A stretch of DNA of 64,000 bases from positions 124,001-188,000 of the forward strand of contig JAVJAP010000337.1 of the NCBI GenBank assembly GCA_034770075.1, in the 5' to 3' direction. Below are positions 1-11,963 of this stretch, one piece after another. This DNA is from Aralia elata. Its lineage: Eukaryota > Streptophyta > Magnoliopsida > Apiales > Araliaceae. Under the pieces are notes generated by a model. It did not search any database. It was given only the letters and a program-made list of their open reading frames with translations, and was not told where the DNA came from. The position numbers were made by a program, and so were the translations under genes. The number at the start of each line of letters is the position of its first letter. The first letter of the stretch is position 1.

Positions 1-720
1 ACCTTGGTCTTGACAACAATAATACAAAGAAATTAATGAGATAGGATTCACAAAAGAAAGGTTATTGAGAAAACAATACAATTCCTTTCTTAATATGCAT
101 GCAAAAAGAAGTGTAACAACTAAAATGGAACACTTGAGCAAAAGATATAATTAATTTACTTTTATCTTTGCTATCTTAGTCCTTGTTGTCTCTTTTATGA
201 ATCAGTTTCTGCTTTTCCAAATTAACAAGAAAAAAAAGTAAAAAGAAAACACTAACAACACCCTTCTGTGCAAACTAACTAAATAAACTATAGGCTGCAA
301 AATATTAAAAGAAAATACTACAATTTTTACACTGAATACCAACATACCGAAAACCTTATATCTGATAAAACGCGGTAAATAAAAGTCTGAATTGTTATTA
401 AACATATTACAAATTACAAATTTTAAACTACTACAAAAAAATGTTATTAAACATATTACAAATTTTGCACCCTCTAATAATAAAAACAACAACAAGCTTG
501 ATGCAAGTTTGAAATCTCCTGAACTAACTTCAACAACCATATTTGAATTAAATAAAAATCTAACATCACCTAGCATACCATCCATCGTTAGTTTTCAACT
601 AATTGTTTACTAGTACAAAATCAATGTGCATCATCGAACTGCACTCCCCTACATGAGGTGAATAAAGAAGGTTTTATGCATAAGGATATAAAGGAGATGA
701 GAGAGAATCGTTACCAAAGA
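1..720. other. Downstream flank of the GPDH gene, no gene seen
   Basis: AT-rich DNA past the stop codon of the minus-strand glycerol-3-phosphate dehydrogenase gene. The part just below 721 must hold its 3' untranslated region, but I could not place a polyadenylation site. Short open frames here have no recognisable motif and low-complexity composition. Confidence 0.5.
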
Positions 721-3700
721 CTACTGCCCCAGAAGTGAAGGTATGTAGAAAGCATGTGTCTGAGCAATCTCAATGCGTTCTCGCGGATCATTCATGGTTT
801 CATCCCTCAACGCTTGAAGAATGGCATGAGATGGGAGCTCCCTGCAAATATATTGAAAGAGCAAAATAACTTCCTTAGGAAAATTATATAGAATGACTTC
901 CAATAGACAATTTGTGTATTTGTGTATGTCAAAGAGAGAATAAGAGTGAGAGAAAGATATGAGAGAGGGAGGGAGGGGGAGAGAGATGGACATCAGTTTG
1001 TCATTATGAGTGAGCTATAGAGTACCTCACGATTAACATTTTATACAATGTTTTCAAAATGGGGCATAATTCAACTGGAGCAACAGGCTTATTCTCTTCA
1101 AAATGTAAGACACAGAGACGAGAATGACTAAGCAGCTCATAAAAGGCCTTCACTGCAGAGACTCCCTGCAATAAAGAATGGGAATGTTACCTTTTGTTAT
1201 TGTTAATCATAACATATTGGGAAGCATAAAACAAAAACAAAGGAAACCACTCTAAAAACCCCGGGAGAAAAAAGAAGACCACAAATACAAACATCTACCA
1301 TACATTCACTATAGAGATTTCGTAAATTTAGTAGGTAATTAATCGAAAATTTATATACCACAAATGCTAGTTAATAAAGTAATTTTGGACGTGTCATTCC
1401 TGAAATGTTGGAAACTGCACTTAATGCTGCTCACAGAATCTGAAGGCACAGCCACATATATGTTTCAGTTGATTGTTTTATCAGGGTTTAGTATATGCAT
1501 ATCAGGAAACCATCAAGAGTAGATAAAAGTAACAAGTTTATAGCAGATTAAACAATAAACTACAAGATAAACATATTTACATGTCTTTATTGAGTAAAGA
1601 CAACTGAATTCTGCGAGCTGTGAAGGTGTCCAAACAAGGGCTATGCATAAATGTTTTTTTTTTTTTACTGCTCAAGTAAATAATGGTTCATGGGAATAAA
1701 AACCTTGCAGAAGATTCACGTGCAGATTGAACAAGCAAGTACAATACTTAACTGATATTCAATTGTCACTAACACTCAGGTCCTAGACTCCTAAATGACA
1801 CAGGGACCTCGGCCACAGCCAGTACCCCCACCCCCACTCACCTAGATTGATAAACACTTGATAACTCAAAAAGCCAATTAATGCAACAACTTAGTGAATT
1901 ACAAACAAGACTACAAACAGGCCTAACATGGAGCATTACATTAGTATCAAATAGCAGCTGCCTCGCCAGAAACCAACATTCCAAAGCAGCCAAAAGTTTT
2001 ACCAACCCAATCAAGGACCCCTGATGTTAAAAAAAATCTACAATTTTGAAGAAACTCAAGAATTTAAAGTTACTTTAGTTTTAACTATACTTCCATAGAC
2101 AATAGAATTTTCATATAAAGAATCTTTTTTTTGGTTTGTTTCTTTAAGAAGCCAAAAAGTCATTTTGTCAAGCAACTGAAGAAAAGCCACATTTAGCGTA
2201 TGGTTATCATTAATTAAATTCTCAGAAACTTCTTTATTGTTGTGATGAAGTCCTTCATAGTTAGCTGAAGAGACAACCCCAATAGACCTCGCCAATATGT
2301 AAGAAGTACATTATTTGAAAAAATAAACAAAAGAAAATCAAATTCTATCTATTGGCCAGTCTATTTGAAGTTAATTCAACTTCAATTCATTTTGACAGAT
2401 GAACTAGGTAGCACCTTACCACCATAAAGTAACCAAGAAAGTAAAAACCCACCTGAATTGTTCCCTTTCCCTTGATGCTATCACCCATATCAAGACTCAA
2501 TTCACCTTTCGCCAACTTTTGGCCATACCATGCATTACGACCTTTCAACAACGTCACATATGTGTCAGCCAACAGAGGACCTGCTAGCTTCTCTGGTTCT
2601 TCTGCCAAAAGATGTGTAATAAATATCATCTCTGATGTACAGTGTGCGAAGTATACTGCTTTGCTTGTGGCACTCTCATTGGTTAGAGATGCTACCATAC
2701 CTGTGGAATCCAAATTCAGAAGGTGAATACTAATTCCAAACTTAAAACAATATATTGTTTGAGATTTGATTAATGAACAAAACCAATGCCTTTTTTCCCC
2801 AATTTCTTTTCCTTCTACCTGTTCTATTCCAATCTACTGTAGTGAGATTAGTGAGACAGTATAAGTGACTTGAACAAGAACTAAATTGACAAAAAGTTGT
2901 TTCAGATGGTTTCTCATATACAAAACGTAGGCCAAAATCCCATTGAAGCAACTGATATGGATAAAAATATTGAGAAAACTCTACATGAGGATGAATATAG
3001 TCGGGAGATGTTCTTATTCAATCAAAACAAGATAGGTAAGGAGGACATTGGAGTTTGGACACATATTATACACACCTTGAAAGAAAATTTGTGATATGCA
3101 TTTTAGATTAAATCACAAATTGTAGCCTATAGTTTATGCCCATACTTGATTTCCACTCCAAACTAATTAAAAGCACCCTAAAGAGTGTTTAAACAATTTG
3201 CAACCTAAAATTTAGTGCAGAGGGAGCAATGTTTTGGCCCTCAAAGTTTAGATGCTTTTAATCAAATCGAAAATAAAGTTCGGGGTAGAAATCCATTTAA
3301 AGCTGAAACTATAGGGTGCAATTTGTGATTTAGTCCACGTTTTATCTATAAGAAAAATGATTTGTGATAGAATGATTCGTGACAGTAAGCCGTGTACTAA
3401 TTGTACACTGATTTGAAACGTTATAAAAATGGCCTAATCAGTTCTTGCACACCATCATTTAAACAAGAACATACATCTAAGGTGTGACTCAGAGTATAAA
3501 ACCTAGGCAAGCCTTTGCCTTGACCATTATGGGTTCCTCTACGACAAATTCTATGGCCTGAATCATACAAATTGTTAAGAAATACACTAGGAAAATACTC
3601 GTACGACATTTCATCAAGCAAAAGCTAAGTTTGCAGAAACAAAATAGCATCTTACCAGCTCCAATGGCATAGACATTCTTTAAGCCACCCATAACTTCAT

Positions 3701-5585
3701 GAGTAATAAGGTCACCATTATCCCACACAATGAAATGTGATTGCCTCAGAAACTTCCCCAGTGGTTTCCTCCACTTCTCAGCTCCACAAATCCGAGCATT
3801 AGCATACTCCTTATTGTAAATCTCCGATGCAATATTAGGGCCTCCAAGGTATAAAATGTTCTCCATAGGTACTCCAGCTGAAAATAACAAGCTAAGGTTA
3901 GAAGGCTAATATTTCTTTATGACCTAAACACAAGGGAAAACCTTACCAGTTACTATATGATAAAGGTATTAATGAAGTTCCATCTATAAGAAGGTTGAGG
4001 CATAATTTATTGCCAGATGAACAAACAGCAGTAATAATCTCATACAGGAAATACAAATAGCAGAAACAACCACACATAAAAATTCATTATATGCAGGATG
4101 GTCGCTAATAAATAACTCTTAACACTATAAAGATTACTAAGCTTTAAACAAGTAAATGTCACACACCAACATGGTAAACTGAGAGGAAGTAAAATACTAA
4201 TCCTTGTTATCATGCCAGTAAAACTCTGCTATTTTTGTTCACTATGGCTAACAGATTGTGAAGTATTACCATATCCAAGGATTTGTTTTTTATTTGGAAT
4301 AGAATTAACAACCTCATCAATCAACCCTATTCATGACTTCCCAACTGAAATGTTTAAAAGATGCAAAAGATAAAGGAGAAGATGAAGGCAAAGGCAAAGG
4401 AACAGGAACAGGAACAGGATAGGATAAAGCCCGACAACTTAGCACCAGCTGTTAGATTATCACTTTACAAATCAAAATTCAATGCTCACAACATTTTCAT
4501 TAAATAATGTGTGTTGAGAAAAGTTAATATTTACCATCCAACAATTACCAGCAATCTTATGAGAAGAAATTAAGTCCCTTAAGTTTATCTAAAACATATG
4601 ATGCAGATTCAAATGTTTCCAACTCTTGCGCAGATTCAAATGTTTCCAATTCACACAAATAAACTTTTCTCTAAGGATAGGAAAATGGTGCAAGGAAATA
4701 AATACAGAGTCCACAAACAATTAAGAAACTTGTTTCAAGTCAACAACTTAGTAGTAGCATGAACAATAAACTCAATTGTTTCTACAAGGTACTTCATTGC
4801 GATAAATATATTGTCAATAAAAAATAGTTTAACATAACCTAATTTAACCAAGTGTTGCATTCATAAACAAGAAGTTTTTACAACAATTAAGGGGAAAAGA
4901 AAAATGAAAAAAAGAGATCTCACTTGCTCGGTTGATCATCTGAGTAGGAGTTATTATGCGGGGTTCAGGGTTCAATTCAGCCTCTATGGCCCTTTGCCAA
5001 AGAAATGATGACCGGCGCTGTAATTCTTTCCTTCCAATACCTACTAATTTCTTCAAACACCTCTCGGGTATCAGTTGATGGCAGACCATTGATGACAATA
5101 TCAGCATCCCACACAGCTTCCTGCAAGTTGGTGACAACCTTTAAAGGGCAAAGTGGGGTGTCAATCATATTCAAGCAAAACCCATCTTTCAAAATCTCAT
5201 CTGCATATAATACCCTATCACCCAATCTTGCCTCCACATATTTCAAGTATGCGCATCGCCTAATCAGTCTCCTCAGCACATCTTCCCTCGAATTGATCAC
5301 CTCAAAAAGGTGTTCAGCTGTAGCTCTATCAACAGCTTTTCCAGGTCTTCGCCATATCCTAATTTGAACCTTCTCACGAAACTGACCATAGCCATCTTGT
5401 AACATTGCCGTGAAAACACTACCCCATGCACCAGCCCCAACACCTACAATTCTCAAAGGATCGCCTTCTGCTTTTCCCAAAAGTCGGCGAAGATCATCAA
5501 CCTTCTGCTCCAGAGACCCATTAGAATTCTGATCTGACCCATTTGTGTACACACTATCAACAGCTGCCGCATTAGTCCCAACCAT
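721..5585 (-). CDS. GPDHC1: NAD-dependent glycerol-3-phosphate dehydrogenase, cytosolic, five exons, frameshift in exon 1
   Basis: Interconverts dihydroxyacetone phosphate and glycerol 3-phosphate with NADH in the cytosol, feeding glycerolipid synthesis and redox shuttling. Coding exons: 5585-4924, 3877-3656, 2700-2453, 1165-1026, 841-721. All borders are GT/AG and the phases join, giving 463 codons after allowing for one frameshift, close to the plant family length (about 460). Seen: the Rossmann motif GVGAGAWG at residues 48-55, the stretch GGPNIASEIYNKEYANARIC in exon 2, VTHEVMGG-like LITHEVMGGLKNVYAIGAG at the end of exon 2, ADTYVTLLKGRNAWYGQ in exon 3, and the C-terminal ending PSLLGQ. 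The start is the ATG at 5585; the frame is open three codons further upstream but only from a TTG. Odd: an extra base at about 4990 puts LAKG out of frame with IEAELNPEP and gives a premature stop at 4979-4977. Orthology to Arabidopsis GPDHC1 is from recalled family resemblance. Confidence 0.9.
4977..4995 (-). other. One-base insertion (frameshift) in GPDH exon 1
   Basis: On the minus strand the run AAAGGGCCATAGAGG reads K-G-H-R-G-stop in the upstream frame. Dropping one base from the GGGCC run restores K-G-I-E-A-E-L-N-P, which is what this family has next. There is no GT or AG border here that could explain it as an intron. It is either a real lesion or a consensus error in a short G/C run. 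Confidence 0.85.
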
Positions 5586-6432
5586 CCTTTCCAATTAACT
5601 ACAATTTGCGCAGATTAACACCAAACAATTAAAATAACAACTAATTTTGGCAGAAATCGCTTGGCTGTTTCTTCTTAATCTGAAAAATCAAATATCTGGA
5701 CTTTAAACCTTCAATTCTCAATCAACTTCATTTGGAACAACCCAATTCAATTTGGCAAATCCAATTCCAAAGTATCAATATTCTTTAAATACTAAAGGTG
5801 GGAATTTTACAAAAATCTAAACTAACTTCTTTCAACCAGATTACAATCCCCAACTTTTAGCTTCTAATCCTCTTCAAGCAACCCTTCAATGTAATAATCA
5901 ATAAAAAAAAAGAAGCTTTTACTACAAAAAGTATTCAATCCAACTCAATCAATACAAAACAGGTGAAAAATTCATTGAACATTTAGAAGTGCCAACATTG
6001 AAAATTCAGACAAAGCATTTTTGGTAAACTACCCCACCAAACAAGACAGCATGAAATGGCTGAGCCAACAAAAAGGTAAACAAAATAAAGGGAAATCGAT
6101 ACACCTGTATTATATATGTCGGTTACTGATGAGGCGGTGAAATCAAAGATTTGGGTCTTTTTTCTACTGTTTGCGCGAGCCAGAATCAATCCAAAATAGA
6201 AGCAGATATGCTTTCCACCGAAAACAAAATGATGAGAAATTGGGCTTTAGCAATCTGGGTTTTTGTTAGAATGCAGGAATTTGAATTGCTCTTTGATTAT
6301 GGTTCCAATGGAGAAGGAAATTTTTGTCGCTCATTCCAGAATGGCAGTGCCTTCATTTATCGGCGTGGCAGCTTCTTGGGTTGCGGTTCTATCATTCATT
6401 GTTGTTCTCATTTAATTTTGTTTATTTTTTGA
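5586..6432. other. Upstream region of the GPDH gene
   Basis: This should contain the 5' untranslated region and promoter of the minus-strand GPDH gene. I could not fix a TATA box or transcription start. A 5' leader intron is possible, because the sequence becomes less AT-rich again around 6120-6400. The open frame on the plus strand at 6151-6432 has no recognisable domain. Confidence 0.4.
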
Positions 6433-7296
6433 ATTAAAGCTCAAATAAAACTTAATGAAATATTGAATTGAAATAGTTACTTCAAGCTTCTTAGCAAAGA
6501 AACTAAATTAGTTAAAAGAAAGATTTAAGCATTTTTTGATATTTATAAAAATATTAAAAAGTATTACGAAAATAACATTTAGGGGATATTTATAAGGAAA
6601 AACTAAATTTTTCGGTCTTTGGTATTTGACATAGACTAGAATTTAACTTTGCTAAAACACTTTTTAAATCCTTCTGATTTTATTTTATTAACTATTAGCT
6701 ATAATTAAAATACTTTTTAAACTTAGAATTTAACTAGAATCAAAACATTATTTATCCACAAATTAAAATATTGAAGCATAAGTAAGCTATATTAAACTGG
6801 AGCAATTTGAATTAGTATTTACAACATAAACGGCAAAATTGCTATAATATAGCTATACTGAAATATACAATCGTAATAATTGTAACATTTGGGACGTTCA
6901 ATCAATGTAAATAAAATTTTTAAATGTAAAAATGTAAAGTCCATGAAATGAACTTGAATTTTATTGCGAATTAGGAAAAATTATATTGAAAAACTGATGT
7001 ACGATGATTAACAAACGATAACGCGTACGAATGAAAATGTGTGTACGAGTGTTTTATACAATTAAGAATGCTACGGAACTAGGACAAATATTAACAAATA
7101 AATTTGGTCAAATTTTTAAACAAATATGGTATAAAAATTTATTAAAAAAAAGAAAGAAAAAAGCTAAGCATGACTCAGCATACTTATGACTAAAGGTGAC
7201 AATAAGTTGGACAAAGGGCGTGTCTGGATCATATGATAAGGATCAGGATATTTTTTCCATCAAGAGATTCAAGAAAGCCTTGAGGCTAGCTAAGTC

Positions 7297-7322
7297 ATAT
7301 ATATATATATATATATATATAT
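7297..7322. repeat. (AT)n microsatellite
   Basis: Thirteen or so uninterrupted AT units in the intergenic region upstream of the GPDH gene. Confidence 0.95.
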
Positions 7323-8736
7323 ACTAGTAATTGTCTGTGCCTGAAAGCACATAGTAACAAAAAATTAGATTAAAATTTAAAAAATACTACATTACCTAAA
7401 GACTCTTTATAACATAAAATAACTTACAATCAGACATAACAATTATCATAATTAACTATTCAACCACAATAATTAATACATACTCAATCATCAACACATA
7501 TCCAACCACCAAAACATCAAGCTAGTCGTTACTAATTTCAAAAAAATTCGGCAGAGTTTCCTTTAAAAATAGATATCCAGAAAAATCTAAACCTGTATAC
7601 AAAGCTTACAATCATCAATACATATCCAAACCACCAAAACAACCATCATTTCATACCAAAAAAATATACACATGCAGCCTATAGAGAAACGACTTTGTAT
7701 TCTTTACAGATTACACCAAGTATCCTTTAATGTATACCTGAAAATATTTGAAATATAAAAATTATCGAAATATGTGTGTCAAAATAAAACAATTGTAAAT
7801 CCGAAACGTAAGACCCCTTACTTTAGACTAATTAGCAAATCTGACCCTCTTATTTCTCATGTTTTTGCTAAAGTGTTCCTTATATTTTTTTTTTTTGCAC
7901 ATCTGTTCCTCAAATATGCATTAGTTGTGCAAAAGTGTTCCTTCTCTATTTTTGGTCAATTTTCGTTAGTCAAACCGTTAGTCAAATGTTTTTCCAAACT
8001 TTTATCATTTTCATTTATATATCCACTAAATATAAATATGTATACTATCATTTTCATTTAACTTGATCTAATTAATTAAATTATGAACTTGTGCGATAAA
8101 TAACATAAATGTTAAAAAATAACAAATATTAAAAATTTCGTAATATACATTAAAACATAATTTTTTCTAATGTAAAAATAAAATTTTAATACCCATAAAA
8201 AGTGCAAAGTAACACAAAAAAAATTATATTTTTTTCTAAATATTAAAATTTACGTAAAATAAACTTAAATTTTTTTTATTACGAAACGAATCTTATATAT
8301 CATATAAAAAAATATTAAAAATTATGTAAATTATCACATCTAGTATTTTAACTTTAGATATCACATCATGCCAACAATTAACCAATTTTTTAATTTGTTA
8401 ACATTTGTTCTATTTGATAAAGAAAAAAAGAATATATTTAATTTTTTGATTTCTTACCATTAATGTTTTTTTTTATGTATTATACATTTTAAAATATGCA
8501 TACTACAAAAAATTATTACAATTTAAAATAAAATATTAAAATATAAATTAATTAAGTAAATGGAGGAAGAGGGGAATAGAGAGACCAAGGAAGAGAGAGA
8601 GAAAGAAAAGGAGGAGAGGAATAGGAGGAGAGAGAAAGAGAGAAAATAAAATTCAAAATGAGACAATTGGATGTTAAAGCCTTAATTGATTTGAGATCGT
8701 CGGATGTTAAAGCCTTCATTGATTTGCGAGCCACTC

Positions 8737-8741
<5 letters not shown>

Positions 8742-8779
<38 letters not shown>
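8742..8779. repeat. (AT)n microsatellite
   Basis: About nineteen uninterrupted TA units just after a purine-rich (GA) stretch at 8562-8645. Confidence 0.95.
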
Positions 8780-8782
<3 letters not shown>

Positions 8783-9330
8783 GTACTTGCCGTGTATACT
8801 ACAAGAAAAAATAGAGAGAAGCAAAAAACGTGAGAGAAAGAAATAAGATAGAGAAGGCTTGGAAAAATAGGAAAAATTTAGAAGGAATCAAGAAAAGAAG
8901 AACCAAAAGCTATATTTCTAATTGTTTTTTTTTAATTTTTGTACATGTTGTATAGTTATGTAATTTATATATATGAAGTTTATATATCCCTCACAACATA
9001 GTAAAAGTAATATATGTTGTGTTAATGTAGCAAGAATCATGCATAAAAATATAAAATTTTAGCAATTACTAGAAAGAAAGCCTTAAAAAATAAAAACTAG
9101 AAACTTTGAGCGTTTGAAATTACAAAATAAGGAAGGAAAAAAAAATAAATGTGAAAATGAATATTTAAGAATATAAGAAAATATCCAAATTAGAAGAGCT
9201 GAGAAAAATATAAAATACATTTTTCTAAGTAAATAAATTAAATAAAATTTACAAAACTCAGTTAAGGGTAAACATATAATTTGACAAATTAAATCACAGA
9301 AATAGTATAAAGTAATAATTAAACTATAAT

Positions 9331-10587
9331 TGTGATACCCGATAAATTTAAATTAAGAATTCGGGTGATTATTGACTAAGAATAAAGTTATTAAAATGAA
9401 AAAATGATAAATTAATATTTTGACCTTCATAAATAATGATGTAGGTCAATTGCGGGAATGATTTATTAAGCTAGAAAATAGTCTACGTAAAACAGACAAG
9501 TTCTCTAACTTGTACAAGTTTATTATTCTGTACAAGCCCTTTAATTTATAAGAATTTCCTAAATAGCAAGTTCCGTAGCTATGCTAGTCATTTTAGATGT
9601 TCACGTTTTTAAGCTTGCGTGCAAATTTTCTAGTTATTGCAAATTTTCTAAATTGTGCACATTACTTAATATATGAGATTTCCTGAATTATTCGTTTTCG
9701 CACTTATGTGCAATTGTAATCCATTCTTTGATAAACTGTAATTGTTTTCCTAATTATCATGTGATTCATGAATTATTTTATGATTACAAGTCTATGCTAC
9801 TTGTTTCGGCTAGACATAATTGATGTGATAAATTAAGTTGTTGACATTATATTTGGAAATGATTAAATCCAATCTAAATTGTTTTGGTGTGGATTAATAC
9901 TTATGTCGGGTAACCGAATTGACGCATTAAGCGTAAAAGGATTGTTATGCATAACATGGGGTACAATAGGCTGATCACCTAGAGTCCTAGTGAGAGTTTT
10001 TCAGTCTGTGTGACTACTAAATATTATGGATAGTTCACAGTTTTTTTTTATTGTTGAGCTTGGTGTAAGTTCATGGTCCCTACGACCGCTCAGTATAATA
10101 TTGAAAATGATTGAGATTAAAGGAATTCTTTTATTTCCTATTTATTTATGTTGTTTCATAAATTTCTAATAATAAAATTGTTAAAACTCTTTGATAATCA
10201 TCCATTTTGTTTATGATATATCATTTCTTGAATTGTCTTGTACTTGTTGAGCAAATTAGTTGATCACCCCTTGCAAAATTATATTTGCAATTAAAGTAGG
10301 GGGTCCAGAAGGGTCGGACACTAAGGATAAAGGAACGGGTAAAGCGGAAGAAGAGAACTAAAGAATAAATCAACAAATAATATTATGTTGCGTAATGATG
10401 TAATATTTTGAGATGTTTGTATTTGAACGTGATGTAAGTAAATACTGGGTAAATGTATTATTGAGTTATGTAAATGAGATATTGATGATGTATAATAGTT
10501 TGTATTATGTAGTTAGTTATGTATCATGGGATGAATAGTGATGCACCAAGTCTGGAGTAAAGAGTACTCAAATTTAGGGGTGTCACA
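9331..10587 (+). mobile_element. Solo LTR of a Ty3/gypsy element (family related to A, E and G)
   Basis: Starts TGTGATACCC and ends GGGTGTCACA, so the ends are inverted and carry the TG...CA signature. It is flanked by a perfect 5-bp target duplication ATAAT at 9326-9330 and 10588-10592. There is no internal domain, so it is a solo LTR of 1257 bp. The part around 9950-10090 (a GGCTGATC phrase, then TTCATGGTCC and CGCTCAGTA) has a counterpart at 50660-50770 in solo LTR G, and 10300-10360 resembles 50950-51010. This places both in one broad gypsy LTR family. Strand is assigned by that similarity. Confidence 0.9.
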
Positions 10588-11003
10588 ATAATTAACTTGG
10601 ATTAACTTATAAAGAGACATCATGATAGTATTATACAAGTGCTTAGTATTTTAGTTTTTTTTAAAGAAGGCAAAACACAAGTTTATTTTATAAATAACAT
10701 TATTTATAATATTTTATTTGTTTTATATGATGTTTATAAAAAATAATTAAATTTAATAAATTAACTTAGTATTGATATTAGAATGATAACAACATTTTCC
10801 TAAAAAATAAAAAAAAAATACAAACCACATACAGTTTCTACTATAATTAATATTATATTATTTTATGAACAATTTTATTCTTTATAAAATTCCTTTAACT
10901 CATTAATCACACTTTTTCGAGAAAAGTTTGTAAACATTGTCATAGCAATAATAAGTTAATTTGTGAAATTTTAAAAACCATTTCATAATCATTACATATA
11001 AAA
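10588..11003. other. AT-rich spacer
   Basis: Short AT-rich stretch between the solo LTR and the first B LTR. I see nothing coding in it. Confidence 0.5.
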
Positions 11004-11763
11004 TGTGACACCCCAAATTCGGGTCTACACGACCCAATTTGAGCCGCCAAATTACAAACAACATACATAAATTCTCCTATTTATAATTATTACAATGTCG
11101 TGTATATACGGCAACACACACACTAAGTTTTCAGTACAATTATTGCCACACTATTTTATAACTTAATGAGGACTACTACATCTACTAACCCGGACCATCA
11201 TTTTCATTGCTCTATTCTCCCGCTAGTCCCAACTACATTCTCATTTCTTGAAAGAACTTATGAAAAAAAGAGTGAGCTCAAATAGCCCAATAGAGAGTAT
11301 CATGAACGAAGAATAAGTTATATATCCTTAACCTTTACAATCAAAGATTTAAAAAATGATAGACAACATAAGTTTTCAGTAAACGACTGCAGTAGAATGA
11401 GCAATCCATTAGAAGAGTCAAATAGATCATAATGTCTACTATTTTCTTACCACGCAGGCTAAAGACACTCAACAATCATATTCTCTTTGCACCTAGGCCA
11501 AAAACATTCAACTATAACACCAATGGTCATGATCATGTCAATCAACAGTTCCTCTTTGCACCAGGCTAAAGAGAACTTTCACCACAACTTATGTCCTGAT
11601 GATTATAACAATGATATAAATTATAAACAAAAATAATATCTAAATTATCAACATGATATCCAGAATATTGATTCGAGTTCAAGAATAAAATATAAGGTTC
11701 ACAGTTCAAATATAGCGGTTAAAATTTAATAGGAAGGTTTAGGTCAAAAGATATTACATAAAG
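11004..11763 (-). mobile_element. Gypsy family B, distal LTR, truncated
   Basis: Begins TGTGACACCCC, the inverted 3' end of a minus-strand LTR, and matches the B LTRs at 15455-16327, 36729-37601 and 51245-52422 over its length. It breaks at about 11763, where LTR sequence passes directly into gag sequence. The missing part is the TATA-containing section seen at 40536-40986. An AGC/AGCTTA-type microhomology at the join suggests a deletion by illegitimate recombination. Confidence 0.85.
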
Positions 11764-11963
11764 CTTATCGGTTATAATCTCGTTTGGGTTCTACGCTTTT
11801 TGGGATGTCACGACAAAAGCTCTCCCCTGAACTATAGGTTTCGCCTTGTCCGCGTTAGCCTTGGGTGTCACCAGTACAGATGAATTCGATTTTACTGACG
11901 GACAAAATAGAGCTATGTGGCATTCATTCCCATAATTGTAACAAACCTTGGATGACTGAATAC
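11764..11963 (-). pseudogene. Gypsy family B gag/protease remnant (3' part)
   Basis: Minus-strand sequence collinear with 41100-41315, which encodes the second zinc-knuckle area and the segment leading to the protease. Key phrases such as QGRAFVVTS-type coding are still readable after substitutions. The gag is interrupted here by solo LTR 11964-14186 and continues at 14187. No pol sequence lies between this gag and the LTR at 11004-11763. Confidence 0.8.

Larger units (their letters stand above)
6433..9330. other. AT-rich intergenic region, no gene seen
   Basis: Very AT-rich DNA with many A and T runs and two AT microsatellites. Reading both strands shows no conserved protein motif. The stretch around 7800-7990, with two near-parallel phrases ending in AAGTGTTCCTT, may be an old transposon remnant, but I found no terminal repeats to prove it. 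Confidence 0.5.

Noticed and set aside
202..613. Hydrophobic frame near the left edge as a membrane protein
   Set aside because: AT-rich DNA read antisense gives F/L/I/S-rich chains; no start context or conserved motif, and it lies in the likely 3' flank of GPDH.
4977..5000. Intron instead of frameshift in GPDH exon 1
   Set aside because: No GT...AG pair is available near the shift, and one base fewer restores the family sequence exactly.
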